Shown piece by piece: positions 28,664 through 37,024 of a stretch of DNA of 64,000 bases. The translations under genes and the position numbers were made by a program. The notes below the pieces were generated by a model. The model was not told the origin of the DNA. It made no database searches and worked only from the letters and a program-made list of their open reading frames with translations. The first letter of the stretch is position 1. Each line of letters begins with the position of its first letter. Location: assembly GCF_020463795.1 (NCBI RefSeq), contig NZ_CP080025.1, positions 375,001 through 439,000 on the forward strand. The letters run 5' to 3'. Source of the stretch: Echinicola marina (GTDB lineage Bacteria > Bacteroidota > Bacteroidia > Cytophagales > Cyclobacteriaceae).

Positions 28664-29293
28664 TTAAAGCACTTCCTCAATATCCCCAAGCCCTTCTCGA
28701 AGCACTTCTATCTCCCCTCCTGTACAATCAACGACAGTAGAGGCTACATTGTTTCCATATCCTCCATCAATCACCACATCTACCAAATCCCGGTATTTTT
28801 CATAGATCAATTCCGGATCAGTACTGTACTCCAACACATCATCCTCATCCCTAATGGAAGTCGTAACAATGGGCTGCCCCAGTTCTTTCACCAATATACG
28901 AGGAATATTATTATCAGGGATCCTTATCCCCACCGTCTTCTTCTTGCTATGCAATAGTTTGGGCACTTTATTGTTGGCCTCCAGAATAAATGTATAGGGA
29001 CCTGGCAAAGCCTTTTTCATGAGTTTAAACACAGGGGTACTCAGCACCCGGGTATATTCAGAAATACCACTCAAGTCATGGCAAATAAAGGAAAAGTTCT
29101 GCTTTTGTGGCTTAACGCCCTTGATCAAACAGATCCGTTCGATGGCTTTGGAATTATGAATATCACAGCCCATCCCATAAATGGTATCAGTAGGATAAAT
29201 GACAATCCCTCCTTGCCTTAGCACTTCCACGACGCGGTTGACCTGACGTGGATTGGGGTTTTCGGGGTATATTTTAATAAATTCAGCTGCCAT
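28664..29293 (-). CDS. L-threonylcarbamoyladenylate synthase (YrdC/YciO type)
   Basis: 209-residue single-domain protein of the Sua5/YrdC/YciO family. GGIVIYPTDTIYGMGCDI (about 29-46), the KGVKPQKQNFSFIC loop, LPGPYTFIL, KTVGIRIPD and QPIVTTSIRDEDD are all present. The family makes threonylcarbamoyl-AMP, the donor for t6A37 of ANN-decoding tRNAs. It has no C-terminal Sua5 domain, so it is the short form. A YciO-like side role cannot be excluded. Confidence 0.87.
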   Translation of the reverse strand: MAAEFIKIYPENPNPRQVNRVVEVLRQGGIVIYPTDTIYGMGCDIHNSKAIERICLIKGVKPQKQNFSFICHDLSGISEYTRVLSTPVFKLMKKALPGPYTFILEANNKVPKLLHSKKKTVGIRIPDNNIPRILVKELGQPIVTTSIRDEDDVLEYSTDPELIYEKYRDLVDVVIDGGYGNNVASTVVDCTGGEIEVLREGLGDIEEVL

Positions 29294-29395
29294 AAAAATC
29301 TCATTTTAATACCGAAAAGTAATCATTAACACGCAAACAACCATCCTTTTCAGCTATTCAACAATAAAGCTAGTACCTAATCATGAGAATTCTAA

Positions 29396-29442
29396 GCCTA
29401 ATGGGAGATTAGGCAAGGTTTAATTTTATTTAACTATTTTTG
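29396..29442 (+). promoter_or_regulatory. Promoter region of the mltG operon with perfect hairpin
   Basis: TATTTTTG at 29435-29442 matches the -7 consensus 32 bases before the mltG start. Just upstream GCCTAAT-gggag-ATTAGGC (29396-29414) is a perfect 7-base inverted repeat that would cover the -33 position and could be an operator. No regulator is assigned. Confidence 0.4.
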
Positions 29443-29474
29443 CCCAAGCAAAAATCAGAGCCGTATTTAAACAT

Positions 29475-30521
29475 ATGATCACCAAAAAGAATCAAAAATA
29501 TTATATGATAGGCATGGTGGCGATTTCCGTCATGATCTCATCATTCGCTTTCTATTTCTACCAGGTATTTTTCAGTCCTAACACCCTGACAGAGTCCCAG
29601 CAGCCTGTCAGCCTTAAAATCCCTTCCAATGCCAACTTCAAGCAAGTTTCAGATATCCTGACCGAAAATAAGATTATCACAGACGTGATATCTTTCAGTT
29701 TTGTCTCCAAAATCATGAAATACCAGGACAATGTCAAACCCGGTCTCTACACCATACAGCCCAAAATGTCCAATAAAGACCTGGTAAGCTTACTGAGATC
29801 CGGCAAGCAAACTCCCGTACAGCTCACCTTCAATAATATCAGAACCAAAGAAGATCTTGCTGAAAAGATTACCAATAAGCTAGAAATGAAGGATGAGCAG
29901 TTCTTACGTCTACTAAAAGACAGCTTATATATCAGGAAGTTTGAATTTGAGGAAGAAACGATCATGAGCATGTTCATCCCTAACACCTACGAGGTCTACT
30001 GGAACACCAGCCCCGAACAGCTTTTTGATCGTATGTACCGGGAATACAATAATTTCTGGAATGATGAGCGCAAGGAAAAAGCCAGGGTACTCGGCATGAC
30101 CCCTGAAGAAGTTTCTACCTTGGCATCCATAGTACAAGCAGAAACTGCAAAAAGAGATGAACGCCCAAAGGTGGCTGGGGTATATATCAATAGACTGGAA
30201 AGAAATATTCCCCTTCAGGCAGACCCTACCTTGGTTTTTGCCCTTGGAGACTTCACCATCAAAAGGGTGCTCAATGTACACAAGGAAATAGAAAGCCCCT
30301 ATAATACCTACAAATATGCTGGCTTACCTCCAGGCCCTATCAACTTGCCCGAAATCTCATCCCTAGACGCTGTCCTCAATTATCAGGACCATAATTACCT
30401 TTATTTCTGCGCCAAAGAAGATTTTTCAGGCTACCATGTGTTTTCGACCAATCTGAGAGACCACCTTAACCAGGCCCGCAAATATCAAAATGCCTTAAAC
30501 GCCGCCAAAATCTACCAATAA
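29475..30521 (+). CDS. mltG: Endolytic transglycosylase MltG
   Basis: 348 residues: a single N-terminal membrane anchor (about 10-32), a LysM-like region, then the YceG domain with the catalytic glutamate in ASIVQAETAKRDERP (about residue 222) and the family signature YINRLERNIPLQADPTL, followed by SPYNTYKYAGLPPGPINLPE. MltG cuts nascent peptidoglycan and limits glycan strand length. It is the first gene of a three-gene unit with the thioesterase (3-base gap) and the YihY protein. Confidence 0.93.
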   Translation: MITKKNQKYYMIGMVAISVMISSFAFYFYQVFFSPNTLTESQQPVSLKIPSNANFKQVSDILTENKIITDVISFSFVSKIMKYQDNVKPGLYTIQPKMSNKDLVSLLRSGKQTPVQLTFNNIRTKEDLAEKITNKLEMKDEQFLRLLKDSLYIRKFEFEEETIMSMFIPNTYEVYWNTSPEQLFDRMYREYNNFWNDERKEKARVLGMTPEEVSTLASIVQAETAKRDERPKVAGVYINRLERNIPLQADPTLVFALGDFTIKRVLNVHKEIESPYNTYKYAGLPPGPINLPEISSLDAVLNYQDHNYLYFCAKEDFSGYHVFSTNLRDHLNQARKYQNALNAAKIYQ

Positions 30522-30524
30522 GCT

Positions 30525-30929
30525 ATGTTTACCGCCAAAACACAAGTACGTGTAAGATACGCTGAAACCGACCAAATGGGCTATGTCTATTATGGCAACT
30601 ATGCCATGTACTTTGAAGTGGCCAGGGTGGAAGCTTTAAGAAGTATAGGCTTCAGCTATAAAAGGATGGAGGATGAAGGTGTCATGATGCCCGTTTTGGA
30701 AAGCTTCAGCAAATATTTAAAACCGGGCAAATATGACGAACTACTCACCATTACTACCCATATCGCCAAGGTACCAGGAGTGAAGATCCGCTTTGATTAT
30801 GAAATCCACAATGAACAACAGGAGCTGATCCATCAGGGACACACGATTTTGACCTTCTTAAAAAAAGACAGCCATAGACCGTGTAGACCTCCACAGGATT
30901 TACTAGATTTATTACAGACTTACTTTTAG
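30525..30929 (+). CDS. Acyl-CoA thioesterase, YbgC/4HBT family
   Basis: 134-residue single hot-dog domain with RVRYAETDQMGYVYYGNYAMYFEVARVE near the start; the aspartate of ETDQMG is the catalytic acid of the 4-hydroxybenzoyl-CoA thioesterase class. Length and motif fit YbgC, a Tol-Pal-associated thioesterase in other bacteria, though no tol genes are nearby. The tail is short and basic. The gap to mltG is 3 bases and to the YihY gene 14 bases. Confidence 0.88.
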   Translation: MFTAKTQVRVRYAETDQMGYVYYGNYAMYFEVARVEALRSIGFSYKRMEDEGVMMPVLESFSKYLKPGKYDELLTITTHIAKVPGVKIRFDYEIHNEQQELIHQGHTILTFLKKDSHRPCRPPQDLLDLLQTYF

Positions 30930-30943
30930 CAAAATAAGCACTG

Positions 30944-31882
30944 ATGGTCAAAAAGAAAGTGCATAGCCTTTTACAGCAACTGGACAAGCAGGCCCAAAAA
31001 CTGCGCAGGATCCACCTTAAAAATCCAGACCAAAATCTTTATGATGTGGGCAAGATATTCATCCACCAACTTCATAAGGATGAGATTGACGACAGAGCAA
31101 ATGCCGTAGCTTTTAATTTTACAGTGGCATTATTTCCACTGATGCTATTCCTGTTGAATCTACTGCCTTTTATTGAAATATTCTTTCCTGAGCTTACCCC
31201 GGAAAACATCCTTATCTTCATCAAAGAGGTCATGCCCGGCCCCTTATACGAAGGAACAGAAGCCACCATCCTGGACATCATTAGCAGGCCTAGACAAGGC
31301 ATGCTTTCCTTTGGCTTTTTCTTGGCCTTATACTTGGCCACCAATGGCGTGGCCTCACTGATGAGCGCCTTTAATGCCTGCTATCGCACCAAGGAGAACA
31401 GGAGTTTTTTCCAAACCCGCGCCATCGCGGTGGGCATCATTGTATTTTTGGTTTTGGATATCTGTGTAGCTGTATTGGTGATGATATTCGGCAATAAGAT
31501 GCTGACCCTATTGACAGAGTATGGCGTGGTATCCAATAATATCCTTTATTTACTGGTGGCCACACTGAGATTTACGGTGCTATTGATCCTCTTTATGTCC
31601 GCAACAGCCTTTATCTTTAGGATTGCCCCAGCCGTACATGACAAATGGCATTTCTTCTCCATAGGCTCCCTTACGGCGGGATTACTGATCACCTTAGGCT
31701 TTTTCCTATTCTCCTATTACCTGATCAATTTTGCGTCCTATAATAAGCTTTATGGCTCCATAGGCACCATGATAGCCTTGATGCTTTGGCTGCTGATCAC
31801 CTCTTATATTATCTTGATTTGTTTTGAAATCAATGTCAGCCTGGACAAAGCCGCCCAGCGCAAACATTTGCCCAAAATTTAG
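30944..31882 (+). CDS. YihY/virulence factor BrkB family membrane protein
   Basis: 312 residues with six hydrophobic helices after a basic N-terminal segment of about 45 residues. Family landmarks are DDRANAVAFNFTVALFPLMLFLLNLLPF, LYLATNGVASLMSAFNACYRTKENRSFF and YGSIGTMIALMLWLLITSYIILICFEINV. The protein sits in the inner membrane; despite old names (RNase BN, BrkB) its function is not settled. It is the last gene of the mltG operon. Confidence 0.9.
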   Translation: MVKKKVHSLLQQLDKQAQKLRRIHLKNPDQNLYDVGKIFIHQLHKDEIDDRANAVAFNFTVALFPLMLFLLNLLPFIEIFFPELTPENILIFIKEVMPGPLYEGTEATILDIISRPRQGMLSFGFFLALYLATNGVASLMSAFNACYRTKENRSFFQTRAIAVGIIVFLVLDICVAVLVMIFGNKMLTLLTEYGVVSNNILYLLVATLRFTVLLILFMSATAFIFRIAPAVHDKWHFFSIGSLTAGLLITLGFFLFSYYLINFASYNKLYGSIGTMIALMLWLLITSYIILICFEINVSLDKAAQRKHLPKI

Positions 31883-31936
31883 TCTCCAAACAATCAGCAA
31901 GTTAAGATTTTTATACAAATTTTATTTAGCAAAGTA

Positions 31937-31966
31937 TTGTACATATCAAACTTAGTAGTACCTTTG
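31937..31966 (+). promoter_or_regulatory. Bacteroidota-type promoter of tRNA-Ser
   Basis: TTG at 31937-31939, a 19-base spacer and TACCTTTG at 31959-31966 match TTTG-N19-TAnnTTTG. Transcription would begin about 120 bases before the mature tRNA. Confidence 0.65.
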
Positions 31967-32022
31967 CAAACCGTAAGACAAACATAAACGTCTTCAAATA
32001 ATACGCTACAGACCCAGAGGAT

Positions 32023-32040
32023 CTGCCTGACGGCAGGCAG
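32023..32040. repeat. Short palindrome CTGCCTG-acgg-CAGGCAG
   Basis: A perfect 7-base stem with a 4-base loop inside the tRNA-Ser leader. A related CAGGCATGCCTG palindrome with GCAG/CTGC flanks lies at 43892-43903. They may belong to a family of short dispersed palindromes. Confidence 0.5.
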
Positions 32041-32091
32041 GGTGGCAGGAAGTAATACTGCTGCTATCTTGAAAACCTCGGCTCATTATAT

Positions 32092-32176
32092 AGAGGAGTG
32101 GCAGAGTGGTCGAATGCGGCGGTCTTGAAAACCGTTGTACCGCGAGGTACCGGGGGTTCGAATCCCTCCTCCTCTG
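32092..32176 (+). tRNA. tRNA-Ser(UGA)
   Basis: 85 bases. Acceptor stem AGAGGAG (32092-32098) pairs with CTCCTCT (32169-32175), discriminator G at 32176. The D arm starts GCAGAGTGG, the anticodon loop CTTGAAA (32124-32130) holds anticodon TGA for UCA codons, there is a long class II variable arm (TGTACCGCGAGGTAC), and the T loop is TTCGAAT. The CCA end is not encoded. Its 3' end borders the accessory island, as often seen where integrases use tRNA genes. Confidence 0.96.
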
Positions 32177-32183
32177 CATAAAC

Positions 32184-32228
32184 AAACCCTAACTCGCTTA
32201 AAAGCAATGAGTTAGGGTTTTTGTTTTT
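32184..32228 (+). terminator. Terminator of the tRNA-Ser transcript
   Basis: AAACCCTAACTC (32184-32195) pairs with GAGTTAGGGTTT (32209-32220), then TTTGTTTTT. A perfect 12-base stem. Confidence 0.85.
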
Positions 32229-32483
32229 AATCCAGGGTCCTTTTCAGGGTCTTGAAGATTATTTTATGCCTTATTTCAGGTAATTGACATGGCAATAACT
32301 CTGACAAACTATCACGCCCCTCAAACTTTTATAATTTACAGAAATCTGCCGTTCTTAATTTCCGATCAGTTCAAATACTTTTCTATTGTATTTACTAATT
32401 GACCTAAAAAAAGAGTTAGGATTTCAAGAATTTATGATTTATCAGGAATATCTCAAATTCATTCAAACACACGGCAAAATTCA
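32229..32483. other. AT-rich region between tRNA-Ser terminator and reverse transcriptase
   Basis: About 255 bases downstream of the leftward reverse transcriptase gene. No gene, tRNA-end duplication or clear hairpin was found. Confidence 0.4.
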
Positions 32484-34085
32484 TTATTTCTTAACATTAT
32501 CGATATCTTTATATTTAGCTCGCTGACTACTTCCTTTTTCGATTTCTTGTTTTAGAATTCTCATATGTGTAGCAATTTGTCTTTTTATGCTAGGGGAATC
32601 CAAACCTTCTTTTATTTTATTCTGAGAGTTCTTGTAATACTTCTTAGAGGCGTTAGTTGCATACCATAGGAAATTCCGCTTACCAAGGTGGGAATACCTG
32701 CTATAAATCTGCTGTTTGAAAATTGTATTTGATTTCGAATTTTCACTATAGGCCATCGAAACCGATTTACCGATTCTTGCTTTCATTTTTCTAAAGAATC
32801 TTGATAAACTACCAGGACGGATGTATACATTTTCTCCATTAAATTCAAAACCTAAATATTGGAGGTTTCTATAGTTTTTTTCGTCATTGGATAGAGAATT
32901 AAAGGTTCCTGAAGTTTTATCATACTCTCTCTTGAATGACCTAATTTTTCTATTTGGAGTCGGTCTAAAGTCGATTACGTCTGTTTTCCGGTCCTGGATA
33001 GTAAGTCCATAGTTGCTATTTATTAGATCCATTAAGTAATCTTTCAGTCTATTTACCTGTTCTGGTTTACAGATAATAAGGAGATCATCGCAATATCTTC
33101 GATAGACAAAGCCTTCTTTTTTTCCCTTTTCAAAAATTTGTTTGTCAAATTCTGCTAAGTAGATATTTGAAAGAACAGCACTCATAGCTGATCCCTGTGG
33201 AATTCCCTTGCTTTTTAAAATTCGCTTTTTTATTTTTTTATCTATCTCGCTATTAACTGTAACCAATTTTCGATTTCGAAGTAACTTCATTTTATCATGA
33301 AAAGTAACTCCATAAATGTCATTAGGAACCAGATCAAAAAGAGATTGATAGCCTTTGGGGACTTTCTTTTTACCTTTGTATTTCTTTTTTTGTTCCTTTT
33401 CTATCTTCTTTAGATTAATGTTGAAATGCTTTAAAAAACTAGAGTAGTTAACATAGCTATATTTGGTCAAGGATCGATATACCTTATATTGGTCAATCGG
33501 TAAAACATTTTCACCAATAACTTTACACCAAGTTTTCTTTAATATGGAATGATCGATATGGTCGAAATAACCCTTGATATCCAGGGTAATCACGGAGCAC
33601 TTTCTATTTTCTGAGTATGATCTAATGACCTGATCAAATGCCTCTTTTGTAAATTGAATATTACACTTGCCATCTAAGTCGCTCCTATATGCTAATACAA
33701 CTTCTTGAAATCCATTTGCATGTATATAGGCTTGATATGTCTTGTTCAGAGCATAAGCATAAAATCCATAGATATAAGAATCGAAATGTGAGGCAAAAGA
33801 AATGGGGCGGATTTTTGTCTCTAAATCATATTTCCCTCCAGCTGCTAGTTCCTTATCCTCTTGCCATTTGTAACGAGGAGTCTTTTGGAGGATTTTTAGA
33901 AGTGGAATGAAATCATGATTTTCCATCCGTTTCAATGATGGATCAGATAAAAGCTGGAAAAGACGTTTTTTTTCTTTTGGGAAATTAAAATACGGATCAA
34001 ATTGTGGATATGTTTTTAGTTTAAATCCATCTTCAACTTTCTCAACATACTCTTCCCACAATTCTTTGGTAAAAATCTTTTTCAT
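32484..34085 (-). CDS. Stand-alone reverse transcriptase, candidate defence-associated (UG/DRT-like)
   Basis: 533 residues from the ATG at 34085; an in-frame start 27 codons earlier would run through the structured RNA upstream, so it is rejected. Reverse transcriptase blocks are clear: IRPISFASHFDSYIYGFYA, VITLDIKGYFDHIDHSIL (catalytic Asp), GIPQGSAMSAVLSNIYLAEFD, and the active site YRRYCDDLLII. A lysine-rich insertion of about 100 residues separates the second and third blocks. No maturase X, HNH, integrase or protease domain is present, so it is not an ordinary group II intron protein. The AT-rich sequence, the neighbouring restriction operon and the upstream structured RNA resemble the UG/DRT anti-phage group, but the exact class cannot be assigned by eye. 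Confidence 0.8.
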   Translation of the reverse strand: MKKIFTKELWEEYVEKVEDGFKLKTYPQFDPYFNFPKEKKRLFQLLSDPSLKRMENHDFIPLLKILQKTPRYKWQEDKELAAGGKYDLETKIRPISFASHFDSYIYGFYAYALNKTYQAYIHANGFQEVVLAYRSDLDGKCNIQFTKEAFDQVIRSYSENRKCSVITLDIKGYFDHIDHSILKKTWCKVIGENVLPIDQYKVYRSLTKYSYVNYSSFLKHFNINLKKIEKEQKKKYKGKKKVPKGYQSLFDLVPNDIYGVTFHDKMKLLRNRKLVTVNSEIDKKIKKRILKSKGIPQGSAMSAVLSNIYLAEFDKQIFEKGKKEGFVYRRYCDDLLIICKPEQVNRLKDYLMDLINSNYGLTIQDRKTDVIDFRPTPNRKIRSFKREYDKTSGTFNSLSNDEKNYRNLQYLGFEFNGENVYIRPGSLSRFFRKMKARIGKSVSMAYSENSKSNTIFKQQIYSRYSHLGKRNFLWYATNASKKYYKNSQNKIKEGLDSPSIKRQIATHMRILKQEIEKGSSQRAKYKDIDNVKK

Positions 34086-34097
34086 AAGCATTTTCAA

Positions 34098-34240
34098 TGG
34101 GAGCTTGGGCCATGGACATATCGGAACACCGATACCGTGTATAATGACACGTCTCCCAATCCACAAAGGAGTTTCACCTTACTAGGACCCTATCTCCATC
34201 CCTTGGCAGGATCATATTTCTATGCCGCACTCCTGATCGC
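34098..34240 (-). ncRNA. Candidate structured RNA upstream of the reverse transcriptase
   Basis: On the minus strand, directly before the reverse transcriptase ATG, there are several nested stems. The outer stem TGGGAG/CTCCCA (34098-34103 with 34153-34158) encloses two perfect hairpins, TATCGG-aaca-CCGATA (34119-34134) and CGTGT-ataatg-ACACG (34136-34151), a three-way junction. Further up are AAGG...CCTT (34166-34180) and CAGGA/TCCTG enclosing CATA-GAAA-TATG (34207-34235). Such dense pairing in non-coding sequence suggests an RNA template or regulatory leader. The 5' end is unknown and may reach 34,300 or beyond. Confidence 0.5.
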
Positions 34241-34562
34241 AACTCAGTGTTCCCACTTACAACAATCAAACCCAGATTCACATCTGCGGTATTAAACCTT
34301 ACAAATTGCAAGGGTTAGGGAGAAAATTGAACAAACGAAAGTCTATGAAGTCAATCTTGCTAATAATCAACTTGCTACCTTGTATACTCCTGTTTATTGG
34401 AGTAGTTTCAGTAGACAATCTGTCAGCAATCCTGTCCACCTTGGCATCCTTATTGAGGATTGTCAGGCAACAGTTTAACTTAAACCTTTCACCAACAGGC
34501 CTTCTAAAATTTTCATAAAGATACCCTGAAGCGTTTTGTTTTATTTCAATAACTTTGCCATC
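34241..34562. other. Non-coding stretch between the candidate RNA and the SIR2-like operon terminator
   Basis: About 320 bases. On the minus strand it must hold the promoter and perhaps the 5' part of the reverse transcriptase RNA; no convincing TAnnTTTG box with spacing was found. A plus-strand frame of 70 codons (34306-34518) is hydrophobic but has no start context and is not called. Confidence 0.4.
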
Positions 34563-34584
34563 AAAAAAAACGCGCCATATTGGC
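34563..34584 (-). terminator. Candidate terminator of the type I R-M/SIR2-like operon
   Basis: On the minus strand GCCAATATGGC (short 4-base stem) is followed by GCG and a run of eight T, 50 bases after the DUF4917 stop. It would separate that operon from the reverse transcriptase transcript. Confidence 0.5.
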
Positions 34585-34634
34585 AGTCATCTAAAGTCAA
34601 TGGTAATGAATTATTCTCTTATTGATTGTTTAGA

Positions 34635-35687
34635 TTACCCCCATACATTCACTGTTTTTGCATCAAATAAATTCACTTTACATTTAAATTTATCTTCAAT
34701 TGATTGAATATGTTTCAAATCTTTTTCAGTATAGACTCCGATATAAATGCTAAAGAGTTTATAAAAAGTGCCATTTTCATCTTTTCTTCCTTTGGCTGCT
34801 TTATTTATCGCACCAATTATATGTTCATCATATGGACCAAAGCCAAAGCCAAAACAAATTAGTGAACCCGAAATTGATGAAAGCTCGTCATAGCAATAGG
34901 ATAAATAATTGTTGTGTCTAATATGACTTAACTTTTCGGTACCGTTTCCAGCAGTTACAAATATGGGATACTCCTTTTGTTTCATTCGTGCCTTAACATT
35001 TTCCAAAAGGACATGTTCATTTGTATATTCCTCCTTTATAATATTAATTCCCGCATCAAATAGATGCAATGCACCATGAACATAGTAGATGGATTGTGAT
35101 TCTTTATTCTTACCCCATCTTAACTCGGACCATTGAATTTCCTCTTCAGGAATCCATTCCTCTGATTCTTCTGCCTCCCTTCCAAAACCATCACCTTTTT
35201 TATCCAAATTATTTCGCATCAAAACCCAGTAGAGAAGCAAATCATAATTGGTGGTAAAAACATTTCCATCTCCTTCTAAATAGGAGTTTAGAAAATTTGC
35301 ACAAGCCTTACTCTTTTCTTCAGAAACAGCAAAAACATGTTCTGGATGTAGTTCTTTAATAGCCTCAATCAAACTCTGTTTTAAGGATGATGAGGCTTCA
35401 TTTATTTTGTCAACTACATTTTTATCGGCCCCGAAAACATTAGCTATTTTAGCAACATTCTCCAGTTGCTCCATAAGTAATTCAAAATTGCTTGTTTTGA
35501 TAATTTCAAATAACTGCTGAAGAACTGGGTTATCAAGGTTTTGAAGAAACTCAGCTAATTTATTGTAGGAAAATATGCTAGCGTCATATGACATACTGAA
35601 GCCATTGCCAAGTAGCAAATGTTTTTCCCTGTTCTTTTTGTAAAGGGATTCTATGACTTCCTGATATGTGGATAATTTATCAGACAT
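34635..35687 (-). CDS. DUF4917 family protein (SIR2-like fold)
   Basis: 350 residues with the SIR2-like landmarks: HLLLGNGFSMSYD (about 24-36, nucleotide-binding loop), VFTTNYDLLLYWVL (about 138-151) and YVHGALHLFD (about 202-211), matching DUF4917. SIR2-like domains in anti-phage systems degrade NAD+ to stop infected cells; whether this one does is inference. The start lies 2 bases after the hsdS stop, so it is the last cistron of the type I restriction-modification operon rather than a separate gene. A terminator-like hairpin follows. Confidence 0.75.
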   Translation of the reverse strand: MSDKLSTYQEVIESLYKKNREKHLLLGNGFSMSYDASIFSYNKLAEFLQNLDNPVLQQLFEIIKTSNFELLMEQLENVAKIANVFGADKNVVDKINEASSSLKQSLIEAIKELHPEHVFAVSEEKSKACANFLNSYLEGDGNVFTTNYDLLLYWVLMRNNLDKKGDGFGREAEESEEWIPEEEIQWSELRWGKNKESQSIYYVHGALHLFDAGINIIKEEYTNEHVLLENVKARMKQKEYPIFVTAGNGTEKLSHIRHNNYLSYCYDELSSISGSLICFGFGFGPYDEHIIGAINKAAKGRKDENGTFYKLFSIYIGVYTEKDLKHIQSIEDKFKCKVNLFDAKTVNVWG

Positions 35688-35689
35688 AA

Positions 35690-37024
35690 CTATATTATTT
35701 GGTGTTCCTTTTCCTTAGGCTCCAATGCCTCCCTCAAAACCTGCTGCAAAAGCAATTCATTCTGCACTTGGCTTTCCATGATACTGGCCTCCAACTGATC
35801 ACAATACCCCATCAACTTATCTAGCTTGGCGACTATCCGTTGTTGTTCAGAAAGCGGGGGGATGGGAACATCTATGTCTCGAATTGTGCCCATTGACAAA
35901 CTGGGCTGCGCTGTTGCTTTAACATGCTTAAAAATTTCATTTCTTCCATAAGGTGAGCTAAGAAAATAGTTCAAGAATTTTAAATTGTAAAAATCTTCAC
36001 ATTCCTCGAATGGCTCTAATTTAGAAACATTGGGAGCTAAATGCCACCTTTCTTTCTCCCTGAACCTTGCAACATCACCAATACCAGCGCCTATAAAAGT
36101 CACCAATAGGGATTCTTTTGTCAAAGCACACCTCCCTAATAGAAGACTTGTTTCCTTATCGATAAATAGTAGGTTTGTTTTATCTAATTCGAACGGTCGA
36201 ACATTTTGAGCACGGACCACAGGAATTTCTCCAATCGTCTTGAAATTAATGTATTTAGTATATTCAAAACCCGCAAGTTTAGTTACAAAAAAAATATCGC
36301 CAACCTTAATTGGCACCCATGAATTTGGTATTTCCCATTCATTAGCTTTTGAAACCGATTGACTTGATGCTTTCCCTTTTTTTAGTTTCTTCTCCCTAAT
36401 CAACCTTTCTTTTTCCATCTTGATCTTCTCCAAAAGCACCGAAGCAGGTTCTTCATTTGGATCTTGTGGCACCAATTTACCTTGCATGGCTTCCCGCAAA
36501 AAGGCTTGACGGAGTTGCTTCACCAAATCAAGTTGGTGTGTGAGTTCATCACTAAGATTTTTGCTTTTAGCCTCTAGAATCCCATATTGTTCTACAAATT
36601 CTATTTGAACCTCAATAGGTGGAACAGGAATTTCAATTTTGGCAATTTCTTTCAATGGTAAGGTCACATTGGCCATACCTTTCATTCTACTCACCAATTC
36701 ATTTTCTCGATTCAGATCTAGATATCGAAATAGAAAATCTGCCCTAAGAATATCTTCATCATTTGGAATTACTGCACAGAGAATGTTGCCCACGGCAAAC
36801 TTTCCGGATTGAAAATGTATCCGCTTTAAGCTTTTGTGACCATGTCCTGTTGATGAAACCAGAGGAATGATAACTGCATTCCCCTCAAAATGGAATTCAT
36901 TATGTGAAAGCCGTTCTTCCGCTGTTACCACTAAAGGATATTTACCTGGAACAGCTTTTTGAATTCCAATTTTGCCTTTTTGAATATTACAAAGCTCTCC
37001 TAATGTCTTCTTCGTCCAACTCAT
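35690..37024 (-). CDS. hsdS: Type I restriction-modification specificity subunit HsdS
   Basis: 444 residues with the two target-recognition halves expected. TRD1 is at about 1-150, ending IAKIEIPVPPIEVQIEFVEQY. A coiled-coil spacer follows (about 160-225, LVKQLRQAFLREAMQGKLV). TRD2 runs to about 400, ending IRDIDVPIPPLSEQQRIVAKLDKLM, with a closing coiled coil. HsdS selects the DNA target for the methylase and restriction complex. Its ATG overlaps the hsdM stop by four bases (ATGA). Both TRDs look intact. Confidence 0.92.
   Translation of the reverse strand: MSWTKKTLGELCNIQKGKIGIQKAVPGKYPLVVTAEERLSHNEFHFEGNAVIIPLVSSTGHGHKSLKRIHFQSGKFAVGNILCAVIPNDEDILRADFLFRYLDLNRENELVSRMKGMANVTLPLKEIAKIEIPVPPIEVQIEFVEQYGILEAKSKNLSDELTHQLDLVKQLRQAFLREAMQGKLVPQDPNEEPASVLLEKIKMEKERLIREKKLKKGKASSQSVSKANEWEIPNSWVPIKVGDIFFVTKLAGFEYTKYINFKTIGEIPVVRAQNVRPFELDKTNLLFIDKETSLLLGRCALTKESLLVTFIGAGIGDVARFREKERWHLAPNVSKLEPFEECEDFYNLKFLNYFLSSPYGRNEIFKHVKATAQPSLSMGTIRDIDVPIPPLSEQQRIVAKLDKLMGYCDQLEASIMESQVQNELLLQQVLREALEPKEKEHQII

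Noticed and set aside
34086-34166. Longer start of the reverse transcriptase
   Set aside because: The extra 27 codons fall in the structured region and show no protein-like pattern; ATG at 34085 fits the family start better.
34306-34518. 70-codon hydrophobic plus-strand frame opposite the region upstream of the reverse transcriptase
   Set aside because: A toxin-like membrane peptide was considered, but there is no promoter, start context or homologue-like pattern, and the opposite strand is needed for the reverse transcriptase transcript.
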